64,000 nucleotides of DNA from Chloroflexota bacterium (GTDB lineage: Bacteria > Chloroflexota > Anaerolineae > Anaerolineales > Villigracilaceae): assembly GCA_013112685.1 (NCBI GenBank), contig JABFGC010000002.1:692902-756901 (forward strand), given 5' to 3'. Every line of letters begins with the position of its first letter. Positions within the stretch are counted from its first letter, which is position 1. Shown piece after piece: positions 28,137 to 37,134 of the stretch. Below the pieces are notes generated by a model, which was not told where the DNA came from, ran no database searches, and saw only the letters and a program-made list of their open reading frames with translations. The translations under genes were made by a program, and so were the position numbers.

Positions 28137-28883
28137 ATGGATACCACATCCAATTCAGAAGATACAATCACATTCAAGCGAACCCACTTTTACTCCGTAT
28201 TAGTGGTTCTTGCGTTTGCCATCGGAATTTTGACGGGCTATGTCGTGTGGGGAGCCGCCCCCAATGGAGGACAAGCCGCGGTTGATAACCCGTCCGCCGC
28301 ACAGGGACCCGCAGCGCAAGTTCCCGCACCCACCCAGTCGCCTCAATACACCAGGTATGATATTCCTTCCGACGGCTTTCCGAGCATTGGACCCGCTGAT
28401 GCACCCATTACCATTGCCGAATTCAGCGATTTCCAGTGCCCGTTCTGCAAACGGTTTCATGATGAAACCTTCGATGCGCTGATGGCTGCCTATCCGGGAA
28501 AAATCCGCTTCGTGTACCGGCATCTGCCTTTGACATCCATTCACCCCGAAGCATTTCCGTCTGCGGAGGCTTCCATGTGTGCGAATGAACAAAATGCCTT
28601 CTGGGAATTTCACGATCAGATATTTGCAAACCAGAACAGGATGGGACGCGATCTATATATTCAAATTGCCGGTGATCTTGGGCTTGACATGCCTGCATTT
28701 GAAGACTGTTTGAATGCAAATGAATACAAGGACCTGGTGCAGACGGATCTGGATTTCGCGCTGAACCTTGGCGTGCAATCCACGCCGACCTTTTTCATAA
28801 ACGGGCTGGCAATTGTCGGTGCCCAACCGCTTTCAGCCTTTCAACAAATCATCGATCCGGAACTGGCGGGGGAAATTCCATGA
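28137..28883 (+). CDS. DsbA-family thioredoxin-fold oxidoreductase, membrane-anchored
   Basis: 248 residues: one N-terminal membrane helix (FYSVLVVLAFAIGILTGYVVW), a Pro/Ala/Gln-rich linker, and a DsbA/DsbG-like domain with active site FQCPFCKRFH, cis-Pro in QSTPTFFING and a further Cys pair. Works outside the membrane on protein thiols. The next start overlaps its stop (ATGA). Together with the CcdA-like protein upstream and TlpA-like protein downstream it forms a thiol-redox set. Confidence 0.9.
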   Translation: MDTTSNSEDTITFKRTHFYSVLVVLAFAIGILTGYVVWGAAPNGGQAAVDNPSAAQGPAAQVPAPTQSPQYTRYDIPSDGFPSIGPADAPITIAEFSDFQCPFCKRFHDETFDALMAAYPGKIRFVYRHLPLTSIHPEAFPSAEASMCANEQNAFWEFHDQIFANQNRMGRDLYIQIAGDLGLDMPAFEDCLNANEYKDLVQTDLDFALNLGVQSTPTFFINGLAIVGAQPLSAFQQIIDPELAGEIP

Positions 28884-28963
28884 GACTCATAAGATCAGCG
28901 TTCCCATTTGCGCTTGCCGCGATTCTGTCAGCCTGTCAGCCCGCGCCCGTAGAAAGTTGCTGA
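28880..28963 (+). CDS. Very short lipoprotein peptide or leader remnant
   Basis: 27 residues (MRLIRSAFPFALAAILSACQ then PAPVESC). ATG overlaps the upstream stop by four bases; it has a complete lipoprotein signal with lipobox LSAC but almost no mature part. It ends just before the GTG start of the TlpA-like gene. It may be a real micro-lipoprotein or the detached signal sequence of a frame-damaged gene. Confidence 0.4.
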   Translation: MRLIRSAFPFALAAILSACQPAPVESC

Positions 28964-28964
28964 T

Positions 28965-29540
28965 GTGACAGAATCAAGCCTCCAGTTCCGAAAGAGGCGG
29001 CGGGATGTCGTGATGGCATTGAGCCTCGCCGCAGCCATCGTGTGGACGATGGTTTCGCGCGTCCCATCGGCAGTCGGCGCACCCTTATCCACTTCGCCAA
29101 GTCCGCGTGAAGGATTTCTTGCGCCTGACTTCACGCTCGATACTTTGCAGGGAGAACCAATCAAGCTCTCCGAGCTGCGCGGCAAAATTGTTGTGGTTAA
29201 TTTTTGGGCAACGTGGTGCCTGCCCTGTCGCGCTGAAACGCCCGCGCTGGAAAAGTCCTACGAGCAATATGAAGGTCGGGGGGTGGTCATCCTTGGCGTG
29301 AATGTAACCAACCAGGATTTGGTGAGCGCAGTGGAATCGTTCGTCCAGGAATTTGGATTGACGTATCCCATCCCGCTGGATCGGGATGGGAGGGTCGGCT
29401 TCCTGTATCAAGTACAGGGTTTGCCGACGACCTTCTTTATCAACCGCGAAGGGGTCATCCGCACGGTGGTTGTCGGCGGCCCAATGAGCGAGACCTTCAT
29501 TGGGTCCAAAATCGAAGCGCTTTTGAAAGAGATTCAATAG
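28965..29540 (+). CDS. TlpA/ResA-like thioredoxin
   Basis: 191 residues from GTG 28965. N-terminal signal or anchor (DVVMALSLAAAIVWTMV), then the AhpC-TSA/Redoxin fold: APDFTLDTLQGEPIKLSELRG, active site FWATWCLPCRAETPALE and cis-Pro in GLPTTFFINREG. Probably reduces apocytochrome or copper-site thiols outside the membrane using electrons from the CcdA-like protein. Stop TAG is directly followed by the lgt-like start. Confidence 0.9.
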   Translation: MTESSLQFRKRRRDVVMALSLAAAIVWTMVSRVPSAVGAPLSTSPSPREGFLAPDFTLDTLQGEPIKLSELRGKIVVVNFWATWCLPCRAETPALEKSYEQYEGRGVVILGVNVTNQDLVSAVESFVQEFGLTYPIPLDRDGRVGFLYQVQGLPTTFFINREGVIRTVVVGGPMSETFIGSKIEALLKEIQ

Positions 29541-30284
29541 ATGTTTCCTTATTTGCGGCTTGGACCTTTTCTGATCCAGATGCCCCTCCTGGCTTTGTTG
29601 GTTGGAGTGTGGATCGGGATGTCGCTGGTGGAGCGCGAATCCAAAAAGTTGCATCTCGATCCAGCTGCGATTGGCAATCTCGTTCTCTACAGCTTTTTGG
29701 CTGGCATCATCGGCGCGCGGCTGGGATATGCCCTGGAGTTTCCCAGCCTGTATTCGTCAAACCCTCTCAGCCTGCTGGCATTGACCCCAACCACACTCTC
29801 GCCCATGTGGGGATTCGCTGCTGGCTCGATCGTCTTTGTGATTTTCGTCCAACGCAAGTTTCTGCCGATCCGCCCGACGCTGGATGCTCTCGCGCCTGGA
29901 TTGGCGCTCTTCATGATCGCCGTGGGCGTTTCCCACATCTTGAGCGGCGACGCGTACGGCGCGCCAACAAAAGTTCCCTGGGCGATTCGGTTGTGGAACG
30001 AATACCGCCACCCCTCGCAGTTTTATGAAACCTTCATGGCATTGACAATCTTCCTCATCATTCGCGAGCGGCTTCCAAAACCGGAGGGCGCAGGATTGAA
30101 TTTTCTGTTGACCGTTGCACTGACCGCTGGGTCAAGAGTGTTTCTTGAGGCGTTTCGCGGCGATAGCGTATTTTGGCTCGGAGGTTTTCGAGAGGCGCAA
30201 GTGTTCGCGCTGACGGGGATGGCAATCAGCCTGTACTGGTTGAGGAGGTGGATGAATGCAAACACTCAGTCAGATACAAGATGA
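29541..30284 (+). CDS. Lgt-family prolipoprotein diacylglyceryl transferase, divergent
   Basis: 247 residues, about seven membrane helices. Lgt-like features are LAGIIGARLGYALEF, the Asp/Gly motif around HILSGDAYGAP, YRHPSQFYETF and FLEAFRGDS. It lacks the classical IGRxGNFxN string, so activity on prolipoproteins is likely but not certain; a modified specificity is possible. It directly follows the TlpA-like gene. A second, more canonical copy lies at 35146. Confidence 0.8.
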   Translation: MFPYLRLGPFLIQMPLLALLVGVWIGMSLVERESKKLHLDPAAIGNLVLYSFLAGIIGARLGYALEFPSLYSSNPLSLLALTPTTLSPMWGFAAGSIVFVIFVQRKFLPIRPTLDALAPGLALFMIAVGVSHILSGDAYGAPTKVPWAIRLWNEYRHPSQFYETFMALTIFLIIRERLPKPEGAGLNFLLTVALTAGSRVFLEAFRGDSVFWLGGFREAQVFALTGMAISLYWLRRWMNANTQSDTR

Positions 30285-30303
30285 CAATGAAGGAGTCAAA
30301 AAT

Positions 30304-30483
30304 ATGATCAAAGACCCTGTATGCGGTATGACCTTATCCGAAAGTAACGCCAAAGCGAAATTAGTATATCGCGGGCAGACATATTATTTTTGCTCGATGC
30401 TTTGCAAACACCTGTTTGAAAGAGAACCACAAAAGTATGTACTGCCCGCCAGGGATGAACAACACCCTCCATCAGCCTCCTGA
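30304..30483 (+). CDS. YHS-domain protein
   Basis: 59 residues from ATG 30304 (AAGGAG upstream). Nearly the whole protein is a YHS domain: IKDPVCGMTLS, YRGQTYYFCSMLCKHLFE and PQKYV. YHS domains bind copper or other soft metals through the two Cys groups and are common next to copper ATPases. It lies about 230 bases before one. Probably a cytosolic copper-binding protein. Confidence 0.88.
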   Translation: MIKDPVCGMTLSESNAKAKLVYRGQTYYFCSMLCKHLFEREPQKYVLPARDEQHPPSAS

Positions 30484-30710
30484 AACTTGTGAAAGTACAC
30501 AGATGGAAACCATGCCAATTACGAATTGAATTCGGCTTGATCGGATTCCCCATGTCCTGATTGCGCCCGGTTGGCGCTTCGTTCTTCCATGCAAACTGCC
30601 CATTCTCATACAGGCAATTTTGCTTATATCCAGGCGGGCTGAAACCCGCTTACGCGCCCGACCCAACGGTCATACACTACTCGCATCTCTTTAATAAGGC
30701 AGGTGAAGCT

Positions 30711-33356
30711 ATGAATACCCGCGATCCAGTTTGTGGAATGGAACTCGACTCCCAAAACGCGTTCGCCAAACGCGAACACATGGGGCAGACTTTCTATTTT
30801 TGTTCCCAATCCTGTGTCGAAAAATTTGATGCGGACCCGCATCGGTACGCTTTGACAGTCCCGTCGGCGACTACCGGCATTGCGGCAGATGCAAGGGGAC
30901 TCGTCCGCCTCGCACTCCCCGTGAGCGGACTCCAAAAAGCGGGTGGACCCGCGCTCGAGCGCGCCATCCGCGCCGTTCCCGGTGTCAGCAAGGCGAATGT
31001 GAATGTGAAAGAAAGGCGCGCCGTCGTGGATTACGATCCCTCGCGCGTCACAGTCGCCAACTTATTGGACGCAGTGCGAGGCGCCGGCTTTAATGTTGAT
31101 GGTCAAACCATGCGGCTGAGGGTCAGCGGTTTGTACTGCGCCGAGTGCGTCGCGCGAATTGAAGACACCCTCAAATCGGTGCCGGGTGTGCTGGATGCAA
31201 CCATGAACGCCGCGACCAACGAAGTGAAGGTCGAGTATTCGCCCGTGGTTGGCGACCTGGGTCAACTGGCGAAAGCCGTTGAAAACGCGGGTCCCTACAA
31301 AGCCGCGCGCGCCGCCGAAGCCAGCGAGCCTGAAATGGATAAGGAAGCGCAGGCGATGGAGAAGGAATATCGCTCGCTCATGCGCAAGTGGCGGTTTGCC
31401 GCAGCGGTTGGCGCCCCAACCATGATTCTTTCATATCCCTGGATTTTTCCCATCCTGCGCGATTGGTTCCCGCGCGGCAGCCCGCAACTTATGTACATCT
31501 GGTACGCGATGGGCGTTGCCAGCCTGGCAGTGCTGTTCTATTCTGGCAGCCAGTTCTTCGTCGGCATGTGGGAAGGATTGAAGCACCGCTCCGCCAACAT
31601 GCACACCCTGATCGCCGTCGGCACCGGCGTGGCATGGATCTATTCCACGATCGCAATGATCTTCCCGCAAATCTTCCCGTCCGAGGAGTTCACCGATGTT
31701 TATTACGACGTGACGGTGGTGGTCACGGCTCTGGTGGTTTTGGGTCTGGCGATGGAGATCAAAGCCAAAGGACGCACGTCGGAAGCCATCAAGAAACTCA
31801 TCGGTTTGCAAGCCAAGACTGCGCGCGTCGTGCGCGATGGGCAGGAGGTGGATATTCCGGTTGAAGAAGTATTGGTCAACGATATTGTGGTCGTACGCCC
31901 CGGCGAGAAGATCCCCGTGGACGGGGAAGTGATCGAAGGTCAATCAGCGGTGGACGAATCCATGATCACGGGTGAATCGCTTCCTGTCTCGAAGAAAGTT
32001 GGCGATGAGGTCATCGGCGCGACGATCAACAAGACTGGCTCGTTCAAGTTCCGCGCCACCAAGGTTGGCAAGGACACGGCGCTCTCGAACATCATCCGCT
32101 TAGTGCAGGACGCGCAAGGCAGCAAAGTGCCAATCCAGCGCATCGTGGATCAGGTATCCGCGTACTTTACACCCTCGGTGATGATCCTGGCGATCATCGG
32201 CTTTGTGATCTGGTATGACTTCGGTCCAAGCCCCGCGCTGACCTATGCTCTTATCGTGGCGGTGACAACGCTCATCATCGCCTGCCCGTGCGCGCTCGGC
32301 ATGGCAACGCCCATGAGCCTGACGACCGGCATCGGCCTGGGCGCGCAGAACGGCATCCTCATCCGCTCCGGTGACGCGCTGCAAGCGGCTGAGAAACTCA
32401 ACGCCATCATCCTCGACAAGACCGGGACCATCACCGTCGGCAAGCCGTCGCTCACAGACGTGGTGCTGGCTTCAGGTCAGAATGAGGCGGATGTTCTGCG
32501 TCTGGCAGCCTCCGTCGAGAAATCGTCCGAGCATCCGCTGGCGCTGGCGATCGTCGAAGGCGCACAGGCGCGCGGCATCAAGTTAAGCAATGTCGAAACG
32601 TTCGATGCCATTCCCGGTCACGGCGTCTCCGCCACCGTCGAGGGGCGGCGCGTACTCATCGGCAATCTCAAACTGATGAACCGCGAAGGGATCGCGCTTG
32701 GCGATTTGGAAGAGAAATCGAAAGCACTGGCTGACGATGGCAAAACACCAATGTATGTGGCGCTCGACAACAAAGCCGCGGGCATCATTGCCGTGGCTGA
32801 CACGGTCAAGGAAGATTCAAAGACCGCCATTGCCGCGCTGAAGAGGATGGGACTGGAAGTGGTGATGATCACCGGAGATAACGAGCGCACCGCCAAAGCC
32901 ATCGCACGCCAGGTGGGTGTGGATCGCGTGATGGCGGAAGTCCTGCCGCAGGACAAAGCCTTCAACGTGCAGAAACTTCAACTCGAAGGCAAGAAGGTGG
33001 CAATGGTCGGCGACGGCATCAACGACGCGCCCGCCCTTGCCCAGGCTGACATCGGCATGGCGATTGGCACCGGCACGGATGTGGCCATCGAAGCCTCGGA
33101 CATCACCCTGATCAAAGGCAGTTTGATGGGTGTCGTGACGGCCATCCAATTGAGCCGCGCCACCATGAGGAACGTATATCAGAACCTGGTCGGCGCGTTC
33201 ATCTATAACACCGCCGGCCTGCCGATTGCGCTGGGCGTACTGTATCCCTTCTTTGGCATTCTGCTCTCGCCCTTGCTGGCCGCGCTTGCCATGTCGTTTA
33301 GCAGTGTGACTGTCATCGGCAATGCCAACCGGCTCAAGAAGTGGAAACCGGCTTAA
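30711..33356 (+). CDS. copA: Copper-exporting P1B-type ATPase with N-terminal YHS domain
   Basis: 881 residues from ATG 30711 ([10 protein letters not shown]), chosen because the upstream in-frame extension to 30561 has no family similarity. Order: YHS domain (1-48); an HMA-like ferredoxin fold that has lost CxxC (about 65-130, [11 protein letters not shown]); a second HMA with [12 protein letters not shown] (about 140-205); membrane helices with [13 protein letters not shown]; phosphorylation site [31 protein letters not shown]. It pumps Cu+ out of the cytosol at the cost of ATP. YHS and cupredoxin genes flank it. Confidence 0.95.
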   Translation: MNTRDPVCGMELDSQNAFAKREHMGQTFYFCSQSCVEKFDADPHRYALTVPSATTGIAADARGLVRLALPVSGLQKAGGPALERAIRAVPGVSKANVNVKERRAVVDYDPSRVTVANLLDAVRGAGFNVDGQTMRLRVSGLYCAECVARIEDTLKSVPGVLDATMNAATNEVKVEYSPVVGDLGQLAKAVENAGPYKAARAAEASEPEMDKEAQAMEKEYRSLMRKWRFAAAVGAPTMILSYPWIFPILRDWFPRGSPQLMYIWYAMGVASLAVLFYSGSQFFVGMWEGLKHRSANMHTLIAVGTGVAWIYSTIAMIFPQIFPSEEFTDVYYDVTVVVTALVVLGLAMEIKAKGRTSEAIKKLIGLQAKTARVVRDGQEVDIPVEEVLVNDIVVVRPGEKIPVDGEVIEGQSAVDESMITGESLPVSKKVGDEVIGATINKTGSFKFRATKVGKDTALSNIIRLVQDAQGSKVPIQRIVDQVSAYFTPSVMILAIIGFVIWYDFGPSPALTYALIVAVTTLIIACPCALGMATPMSLTTGIGLGAQNGILIRSGDALQAAEKLNAIILDKTGTITVGKPSLTDVVLASGQNEADVLRLAASVEKSSEHPLALAIVEGAQARGIKLSNVETFDAIPGHGVSATVEGRRVLIGNLKLMNREGIALGDLEEKSKALADDGKTPMYVALDNKAAGIIAVADTVKEDSKTAIAALKRMGLEVVMITGDNERTAKAIARQVGVDRVMAEVLPQDKAFNVQKLQLEGKKVAMVGDGINDAPALAQADIGMAIGTGTDVAIEASDITLIKGSLMGVVTAIQLSRATMRNVYQNLVGAFIYNTAGLPIALGVLYPFFGILLSPLLAALAMSFSSVTVIGNANRLKKWKPA

Positions 33357-33365
33357 TACTGCGTG

Positions 33366-33457
33366 CCCTCACCCCAACCCCTCTCCCGTTCGCGCTGAGC
33401 GGACACCGAGCGAGCAAATGCAAGACGAAGTGGCAGTCGAAGCGGGGAGAGGGGAAA
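33366..33457. repeat. CCCCTCTCCC..GGGGAGAGGGG dispersed repeat
   Basis: Starts CCCTCACCCCAACCCCTCTC and ends GGGGAGAGGGG; the outer arms pair, with about 60 bases between. It sits in the gap between the copper ATPase and the methyltransferase. A shorter relative lies at 27341-27377. Confidence 0.65.
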
Positions 33458-33496
33458 TAACGAGGTAATTACTTTATCAGCAATGGAGAAACGAAC

Positions 33497-34159
33497 ATGA
33501 GCGAAGACCGCGCCAACTATATTCCCGCCCTGCGGTATGAGTGGCTGACCGGTTTCTACGATACTGTGATGGATAGACTGATGCGCGAAACCACTTTTAA
33601 ACAGGCGCTCATCCGCCAAGCACGGGTTATGAAAGGTCATCGAGTCCTTGATCTTGGATGTGGAACGGCAACGCTTACACTCATGATTAAACAGGCTCAT
33701 ACTGATGCGGAAGTGACCGGGCTGGATGGCGACCCGAAGGCACTCGAAATCGCGAGAAATAAGGTTGCCAAATCTGGCTTAGAAATAGATCTTGATGAGG
33801 GGATGGCATTCAACCTGCCATACCCCGACAATTCGTTTGAACGCGTGTTTTCCGGCTTGCTCTTCCATCACCTGACGCGCGAGGATAAAGTTCGAACTTT
33901 GGAAGAAGTGTATCGCGTTCTTAAACCTGGTGGCGAATTACATGTGGCGGATTGGGGAAAAGCCAGCAATGCGCTCATGCGCTTGGTTTTCTTCCTAGTT
34001 CAACTTCTGGATGGTTTCAAGACGACCACTGACAACGTCAACGGACTGCTGCCGGAGTTCTTCAGCAAAGCAGGTTTACGGGATGTCCAGGAGACAACGC
34101 GTTATGCAACTGTGTTTGGCACAATGGCGCTTTACCGGGCCAGAAAGCCTGTTGATTAA
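33497..34159 (+). CDS. Class I SAM-dependent methyltransferase
   Basis: 220 residues. SAM-binding motif I HRVLDLGCGTATLT, acidic residue in VTGLDGDP, motif IV-like FSGLLFHHL and post-motif EVYRVLKPGGELHVADWG. No signal peptide; cytosolic. The UbiE/COQ5-like layout suggests a small-molecule (quinone-like or metalloid) substrate, but the sequence does not decide this. AATGGAG-type site before ATG 33497. Confidence 0.85.
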   Translation: MSEDRANYIPALRYEWLTGFYDTVMDRLMRETTFKQALIRQARVMKGHRVLDLGCGTATLTLMIKQAHTDAEVTGLDGDPKALEIARNKVAKSGLEIDLDEGMAFNLPYPDNSFERVFSGLLFHHLTREDKVRTLEEVYRVLKPGGELHVADWGKASNALMRLVFFLVQLLDGFKTTTDNVNGLLPEFFSKAGLRDVQETTRYATVFGTMALYRARKPVD

Positions 34160-34186
34160 ACTCAAAAGTCTGAAAAGGAGACTTCT

Positions 34187-34564
34187 ATGACCCCCGATAA
34201 AATTCTCGTCACTTTACTTGGCATCGGTGCCATCGCTTTCATCGTCTGGTTCTTCTGGCTAGTGAAGAAGCCCGGCGTAAAGGCTGCCTTATCAAGCAGC
34301 GGATACCAGGAACTGATGGTGCTCGTCAAGGGCGGATACACCCCGGACGTGATCGTCGTGGAAAAAGGCAAGCCGGTTCGGCTGAACTTTGTCCGTGCCG
34401 AATCGGCATCGTGCTCCGAGATGGTGCTCATTCCGGACTTCAACAAGAGCGCAAAATTGCCCGAAGGCGAGACGGTGCCTGTTGAATTCATGCCTGATAA
34501 AACGGGTGAATTCGAATTTCAGTGTCAGATGGGCATGCTGCGCGGCAAGTTGATTGTGGAATAG
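34187..34564 (+). CDS. Membrane-anchored cupredoxin-like protein
   Basis: 125 residues: one N-terminal helix (LLGIGAIAFIVWFFWLV) and a cupredoxin fold with YTPDVIVVEKGKPVRLNF, ASCSEMVLIPDF and FQCQMGMLRG. The Cys/Met positions match soft-metal ligands, so it should bind Cu+ outside the membrane. It lies 13 bases before a YHS gene and after the methyltransferase, in one likely operon. Similar small proteins accompany CopA in other bacteria. Confidence 0.82.
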   Translation: MTPDKILVTLLGIGAIAFIVWFFWLVKKPGVKAALSSSGYQELMVLVKGGYTPDVIVVEKGKPVRLNFVRAESASCSEMVLIPDFNKSAKLPEGETVPVEFMPDKTGEFEFQCQMGMLRGKLIVE

Positions 34565-34577
34565 AAAGGAGAGAATA

Positions 34578-34766
34578 ATGAAAGTCAAAGATCCTGTTTG
34601 CGGCATGGAGATCGAGTCGGAAAAAGCGTTCGCGCAGCGCGAGCATGAAGGGCGCACGTTCTACTTCTGTTCGCAGGATTGCGTGAGCAAGTTCGACGCC
34701 GACCCGCACAAGTACGGTCATCCGAAGGAGGATGAGCACAAGGATCATCCTCCTCCGCACGAATAA
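34578..34766 (+). CDS. YHS-domain protein
   Basis: 62 residues from ATG 34578 (AAAGGAGAG upstream). YHS domain VKDPVCGMEIES, HEGRTFYFCSQDCVSKF, ADPHKYG, then a His/Asp-rich tail (EDEHKDHPPPHE) that adds metal ligands. It is very similar to the YHS domain at the start of the copper ATPase at 30.7 kb. Probable cytosolic copper-binding protein. Confidence 0.88.
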   Translation: MKVKDPVCGMEIESEKAFAQREHEGRTFYFCSQDCVSKFDADPHKYGHPKEDEHKDHPPPHE

Positions 34767-34803
34767 TTGACGCTGCATTACGCATACTTTCCTGGCATTC
34801 CGT

Positions 34804-34832
34804 ATCAGGCTCTGGTCGTTCCAGAGCCTGAT
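34804..34832 (+). terminator. Stem-loop after the YHS gene
   Basis: Perfect 12-bp stem 34804-34815/34821-34832 (ATCAGGCTCTGG) with a 5-base loop. No T-run follows. It sits 38 bases past the YHS stop and likely closes that operon or stabilises its transcript. Confidence 0.6.
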
Positions 34833-34932
34833 GTTCTGCATACGCCAAACAGCCTATTCGGGAGATGCGATAAATGGCGCTTAAGACTTCCGATGGATTG
34901 CCATACAATACGAATGAAGATTTAAGGAAAAC

Positions 34933-35130
34933 ATGTTGAGACGACTTGGCGGTCACTTCGAAGATATGGCGCTTGCCTTCATTATCTGGATGTGCACCCT
35001 GCCGCTGGTGGGACTGCTCGTCGTTCCTTTCTTTGGTTTGAAAGCGGGGCTGATCGTTGCAGTGGCGCTGTTCATCGCAGTAATGATCGTCTGCTGGGGC
35101 ATTTGCTCCTGGAAAATATTCAAATCGTGA
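34933..35130 (+). CDS. Small two-helix membrane protein
   Basis: 65 residues (MLRRLGGHFEDMALAFIIWM onward) with two membrane helices (LAFIIWMCTLPLVGLLVV and LIVAVALFIAVMIVCWGI). AAGGAAA precedes ATG 34933. It lies 15 bases before the lgt-like gene. Function unknown. Confidence 0.65.
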   Translation: MLRRLGGHFEDMALAFIIWMCTLPLVGLLVVPFFGLKAGLIVAVALFIAVMIVCWGICSWKIFKS

Positions 35131-35145
35131 GGTTCAAGAATATAC

Positions 35146-35946
35146 ATGATTACAATCTCGGTTGACCCCGTTATCTTCAATATCGGCCACTTCGCTGTGC
35201 GTTGGTACAGCCTTATCCTGCTGGTTGCCATCGGGATTGGCATCTGGCTGACAGCCCGTGAGGCGGAACGCAAGGACTTCAAGAAGGATGACATTTACGA
35301 CGCCGCCGTCTGGATCGTCATGGGCGGGCTGATCGGGGCGCGCTTGTTCCACGTTCTGGATCACTGGCCGCACGAATATGCGGCAAACCCCATCCGTGCG
35401 CTCTACATCTGGGAGGGCGGTCTTGCGATCTGGGGCGCGCTCATTGGCGGGTTGATTACTGGCGCCCTGGTTGCCTGGCGGCGCGGCTGGCGCTTTCCAA
35501 AATTGCTGGATGCCGCGGCTCCAGGTCTGGTGCTGGCACAGGCGATTGGACGCATCGCATGTGTGATCACGGGCGATGCGATGGGCAAGCCGACGGACGG
35601 CCCCTTCGGTTTTGCATACACCAATCCAAATGTGATGGTGCCGCAGCTGGGCGTGTACTATACGCCCATGCCCGTCTATGAACTCGTGATCAATCTTGGG
35701 ATTTTCGCCGTTCTCTGGGGATGGGGATTTCGTAAACGCATCGGACCCGACGGGAGGCTGTTCCTCGTCTATCTGACTTTGTACAGCCTTGAGCGTTTCT
35801 TCCTGGCATTCACCAGTTCGTATCGCATCATCGCCTTTGGACTGACGCAATCACAGATCGTGGCGATATTTGGATTTGCCATCGGACTGGCTTTTCTGGC
35901 ATGGATGCCGCGCAGGCTGGGTGTGAATCCGTACAAGGCTGGATAA
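35146..35946 (+). CDS. lgt: Prolipoprotein diacylglyceryl transferase
   Basis: 266 residues, seven membrane helices. Attaches diacylglycerol to the lipobox Cys of prolipoproteins. Lgt signatures: GHFAVRWYSLILLVAI, GGLIGARLFHVLDHW, IWEGGLAIWGALIGG, AQAIGRIACVITGDAMG, MPVYELVINLG and LYSLERFFLAF. It is the more canonical of two Lgt-type genes in this region; many nearby products are lipoproteins. Whether it is the housekeeping copy cannot be told from this window. Confidence 0.92.
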   Translation: MITISVDPVIFNIGHFAVRWYSLILLVAIGIGIWLTAREAERKDFKKDDIYDAAVWIVMGGLIGARLFHVLDHWPHEYAANPIRALYIWEGGLAIWGALIGGLITGALVAWRRGWRFPKLLDAAAPGLVLAQAIGRIACVITGDAMGKPTDGPFGFAYTNPNVMVPQLGVYYTPMPVYELVINLGIFAVLWGWGFRKRIGPDGRLFLVYLTLYSLERFFLAFTSSYRIIAFGLTQSQIVAIFGFAIGLAFLAWMPRRLGVNPYKAG

Positions 35947-35965
35947 AAGCCTATTTCGCGGAAGC

Positions 35966-36001
35966 AGGCTGAGGCTTGTCCTGAGCCGAGTCGAAGGATC
36001 G
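35966..36001. repeat. Fragment of a dispersed CTTGTCCTGAGC..GTCGAAGGATC repeat
   Basis: GAGGCTTGTCCTGAGCCGAG then TCGAAGGATCGAG lies in the 58-base gap before sdhC. Sequence of this type is common as intergenic repeat in many bacterial genomes. I see no second copy in the window, so the call is tentative. Confidence 0.4.
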
Positions 36002-36004
36002 AGC

Positions 36005-36406
36005 ATGAGCGTAAAGGCGATAACCAATCTGGTCACTTATCGCGGAGGCGTGGGTCAGTTGAGTTTCGTCCTGCATCGCATGACGGGACTGGGTATCCTG
36101 TTGTTTCTGGTCATTCACGTGGTGGATACTTCCACAGTGTTTTTCTTTCCATCGCTGTATGCCGACGCCATCGCGATCTATCGAAGCGTGCCTTTTATGA
36201 TCGGCGAGATCCTTCTGGTCTTTAGCGTGATCTATCACGGCGTCAACGGCGTCAGGATCGCAATCCTTGATCTGTATCTGACGAAAAACTGAGAAAACAA
36301 GACTCATCACAACTCGGTGATATGGACTTTGGTTGTCTCGGTCCTGTTGTGGCTTCCCGCAGCGCTCATCATGGGACGCAACGTGCTGGAAAAGTTGGGT
36401 GCCTGA
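36005..36406 (+). CDS. sdhC: Succinate dehydrogenase cytochrome b subunit (in-frame TGA)
   Basis: Membrane anchor and haem b subunit of complex II. The first 95 codons carry the family motif QLSFVLHRMTGLGILLFLVIHVVDTS and HGVNGVRIAILD. A TGA at 36290-36292 then interrupts the frame, yet the same frame continues with ENKTHHNSVIWTLVVSVLLW and a third helix to TGA at 36404-36406, three bases before the next ATG. The stop falls where a Trp (TGG) would be natural, so a G-to-A change or base-call error is likely. Not recoding, since TGA ends many genes here. Confidence 0.82.
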
Positions 36407-36408
36407 AA

Positions 36409-36774
36409 ATGACGCGCGTGATCAACCTTCCTAAAAACCGCGAGATGACTGCCTGGAAGTGGATGCGCTACAGCGGATTGCTGCTCATCCCGCTGGCATG
36501 GGGTCACGTGTTGATCCAGGATGTGCTGGTGGGCGTGGATCGCATTGACCTGGATTACGTCGCGGTGCGCTGGGCGTATCTTGGATGGCGCATTTACGAT
36601 TTTTTCCTTTTGGTGATTGCATTGGCGCACGGCATCAATGGTTTGAGGCAGGTCCTTCTTGATTTTGTATCGAAGAGGAACATCCGTTTGGTGAACCAGG
36701 CATCGTTTGTGTACTGGCTGGTGATGGTGTTGATTGGCATGGCGGCTCTGGTGGGCGGTGTACGCGAACCCTGA
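36409..36774 (+). CDS. sdhD: Succinate dehydrogenase hydrophobic anchor subunit
   Basis: 121 residues from ATG 36409, three bases after the end of sdhC. Three membrane helices with the conserved RYSGLLLIPLAWGHVLIQDV, YDFFLLVIALAHGINGLRQV and a final helix. Pairs with SdhC to anchor the flavin and iron-sulfur subunits and reduce quinone. Neither SdhA nor SdhB is in the window; the following gene is an HMA chaperone. Confidence 0.8.
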   Translation: MTRVINLPKNREMTAWKWMRYSGLLLIPLAWGHVLIQDVLVGVDRIDLDYVAVRWAYLGWRIYDFFLLVIALAHGINGLRQVLLDFVSKRNIRLVNQASFVYWLVMVLIGMAALVGGVREP

Positions 36775-36803
36775 ATAAGAAATCGAAATACAGGAGAAAA
36801 AAG

Positions 36804-37112
36804 ATGGACGAAAATTGTTATGTTGAACCGATCTACAAGAACACAGTCAGCGGCGAAGCATTGCGTAAAGCTGACAGTGCCCTGCTGGCGATCTGGGGCA
36901 TGGGCTGTCCGAATTGCGCCACGCGCGTGCGCAACAGCCTGCTTGCGCTGGAGGGTGTGTATGGCGTGGATGTGTCCTTGAACATGGCGCTGGCGGAGGT
37001 CAGGTACGACGGTAAAAAAGTGTCAACCGAAATGCTGGTGAATGCGGTCTCGCGCGCCGGCAACGATGGACGTCATGAGTATCGGGCGAAATTGATCCGT
37101 TCAGAAAACTAA
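36804..37112 (+). CDS. HMA-domain copper chaperone (CopZ-like)
   Basis: 102 residues. An N-terminal 25-residue extension with a Cys, then an HMA fold with metal site GMGCPNCATRVRNSL and VDVSLNMALAEVRYDG. It should bind Cu+ through the two Cys and pass it to a copper ATPase. AGGAGA precedes ATG 36804. The neighbours are a cupredoxin and a CcdA-type transporter. Confidence 0.88.
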   Translation: MDENCYVEPIYKNTVSGEALRKADSALLAIWGMGCPNCATRVRNSLLALEGVYGVDVSLNMALAEVRYDGKKVSTEMLVNAVSRAGNDGRHEYRAKLIRSEN

Positions 37113-37134
37113 ACACTAGCAAAGGATAAAGTGT

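Noticed and set aside
30561..30710. A 50-residue N-terminal extension of the YHS-type copper ATPase
   Set aside because: The extension has no similarity and no ribosome-binding site; [10 protein letters not shown] at 30711 is the typical YHS start.
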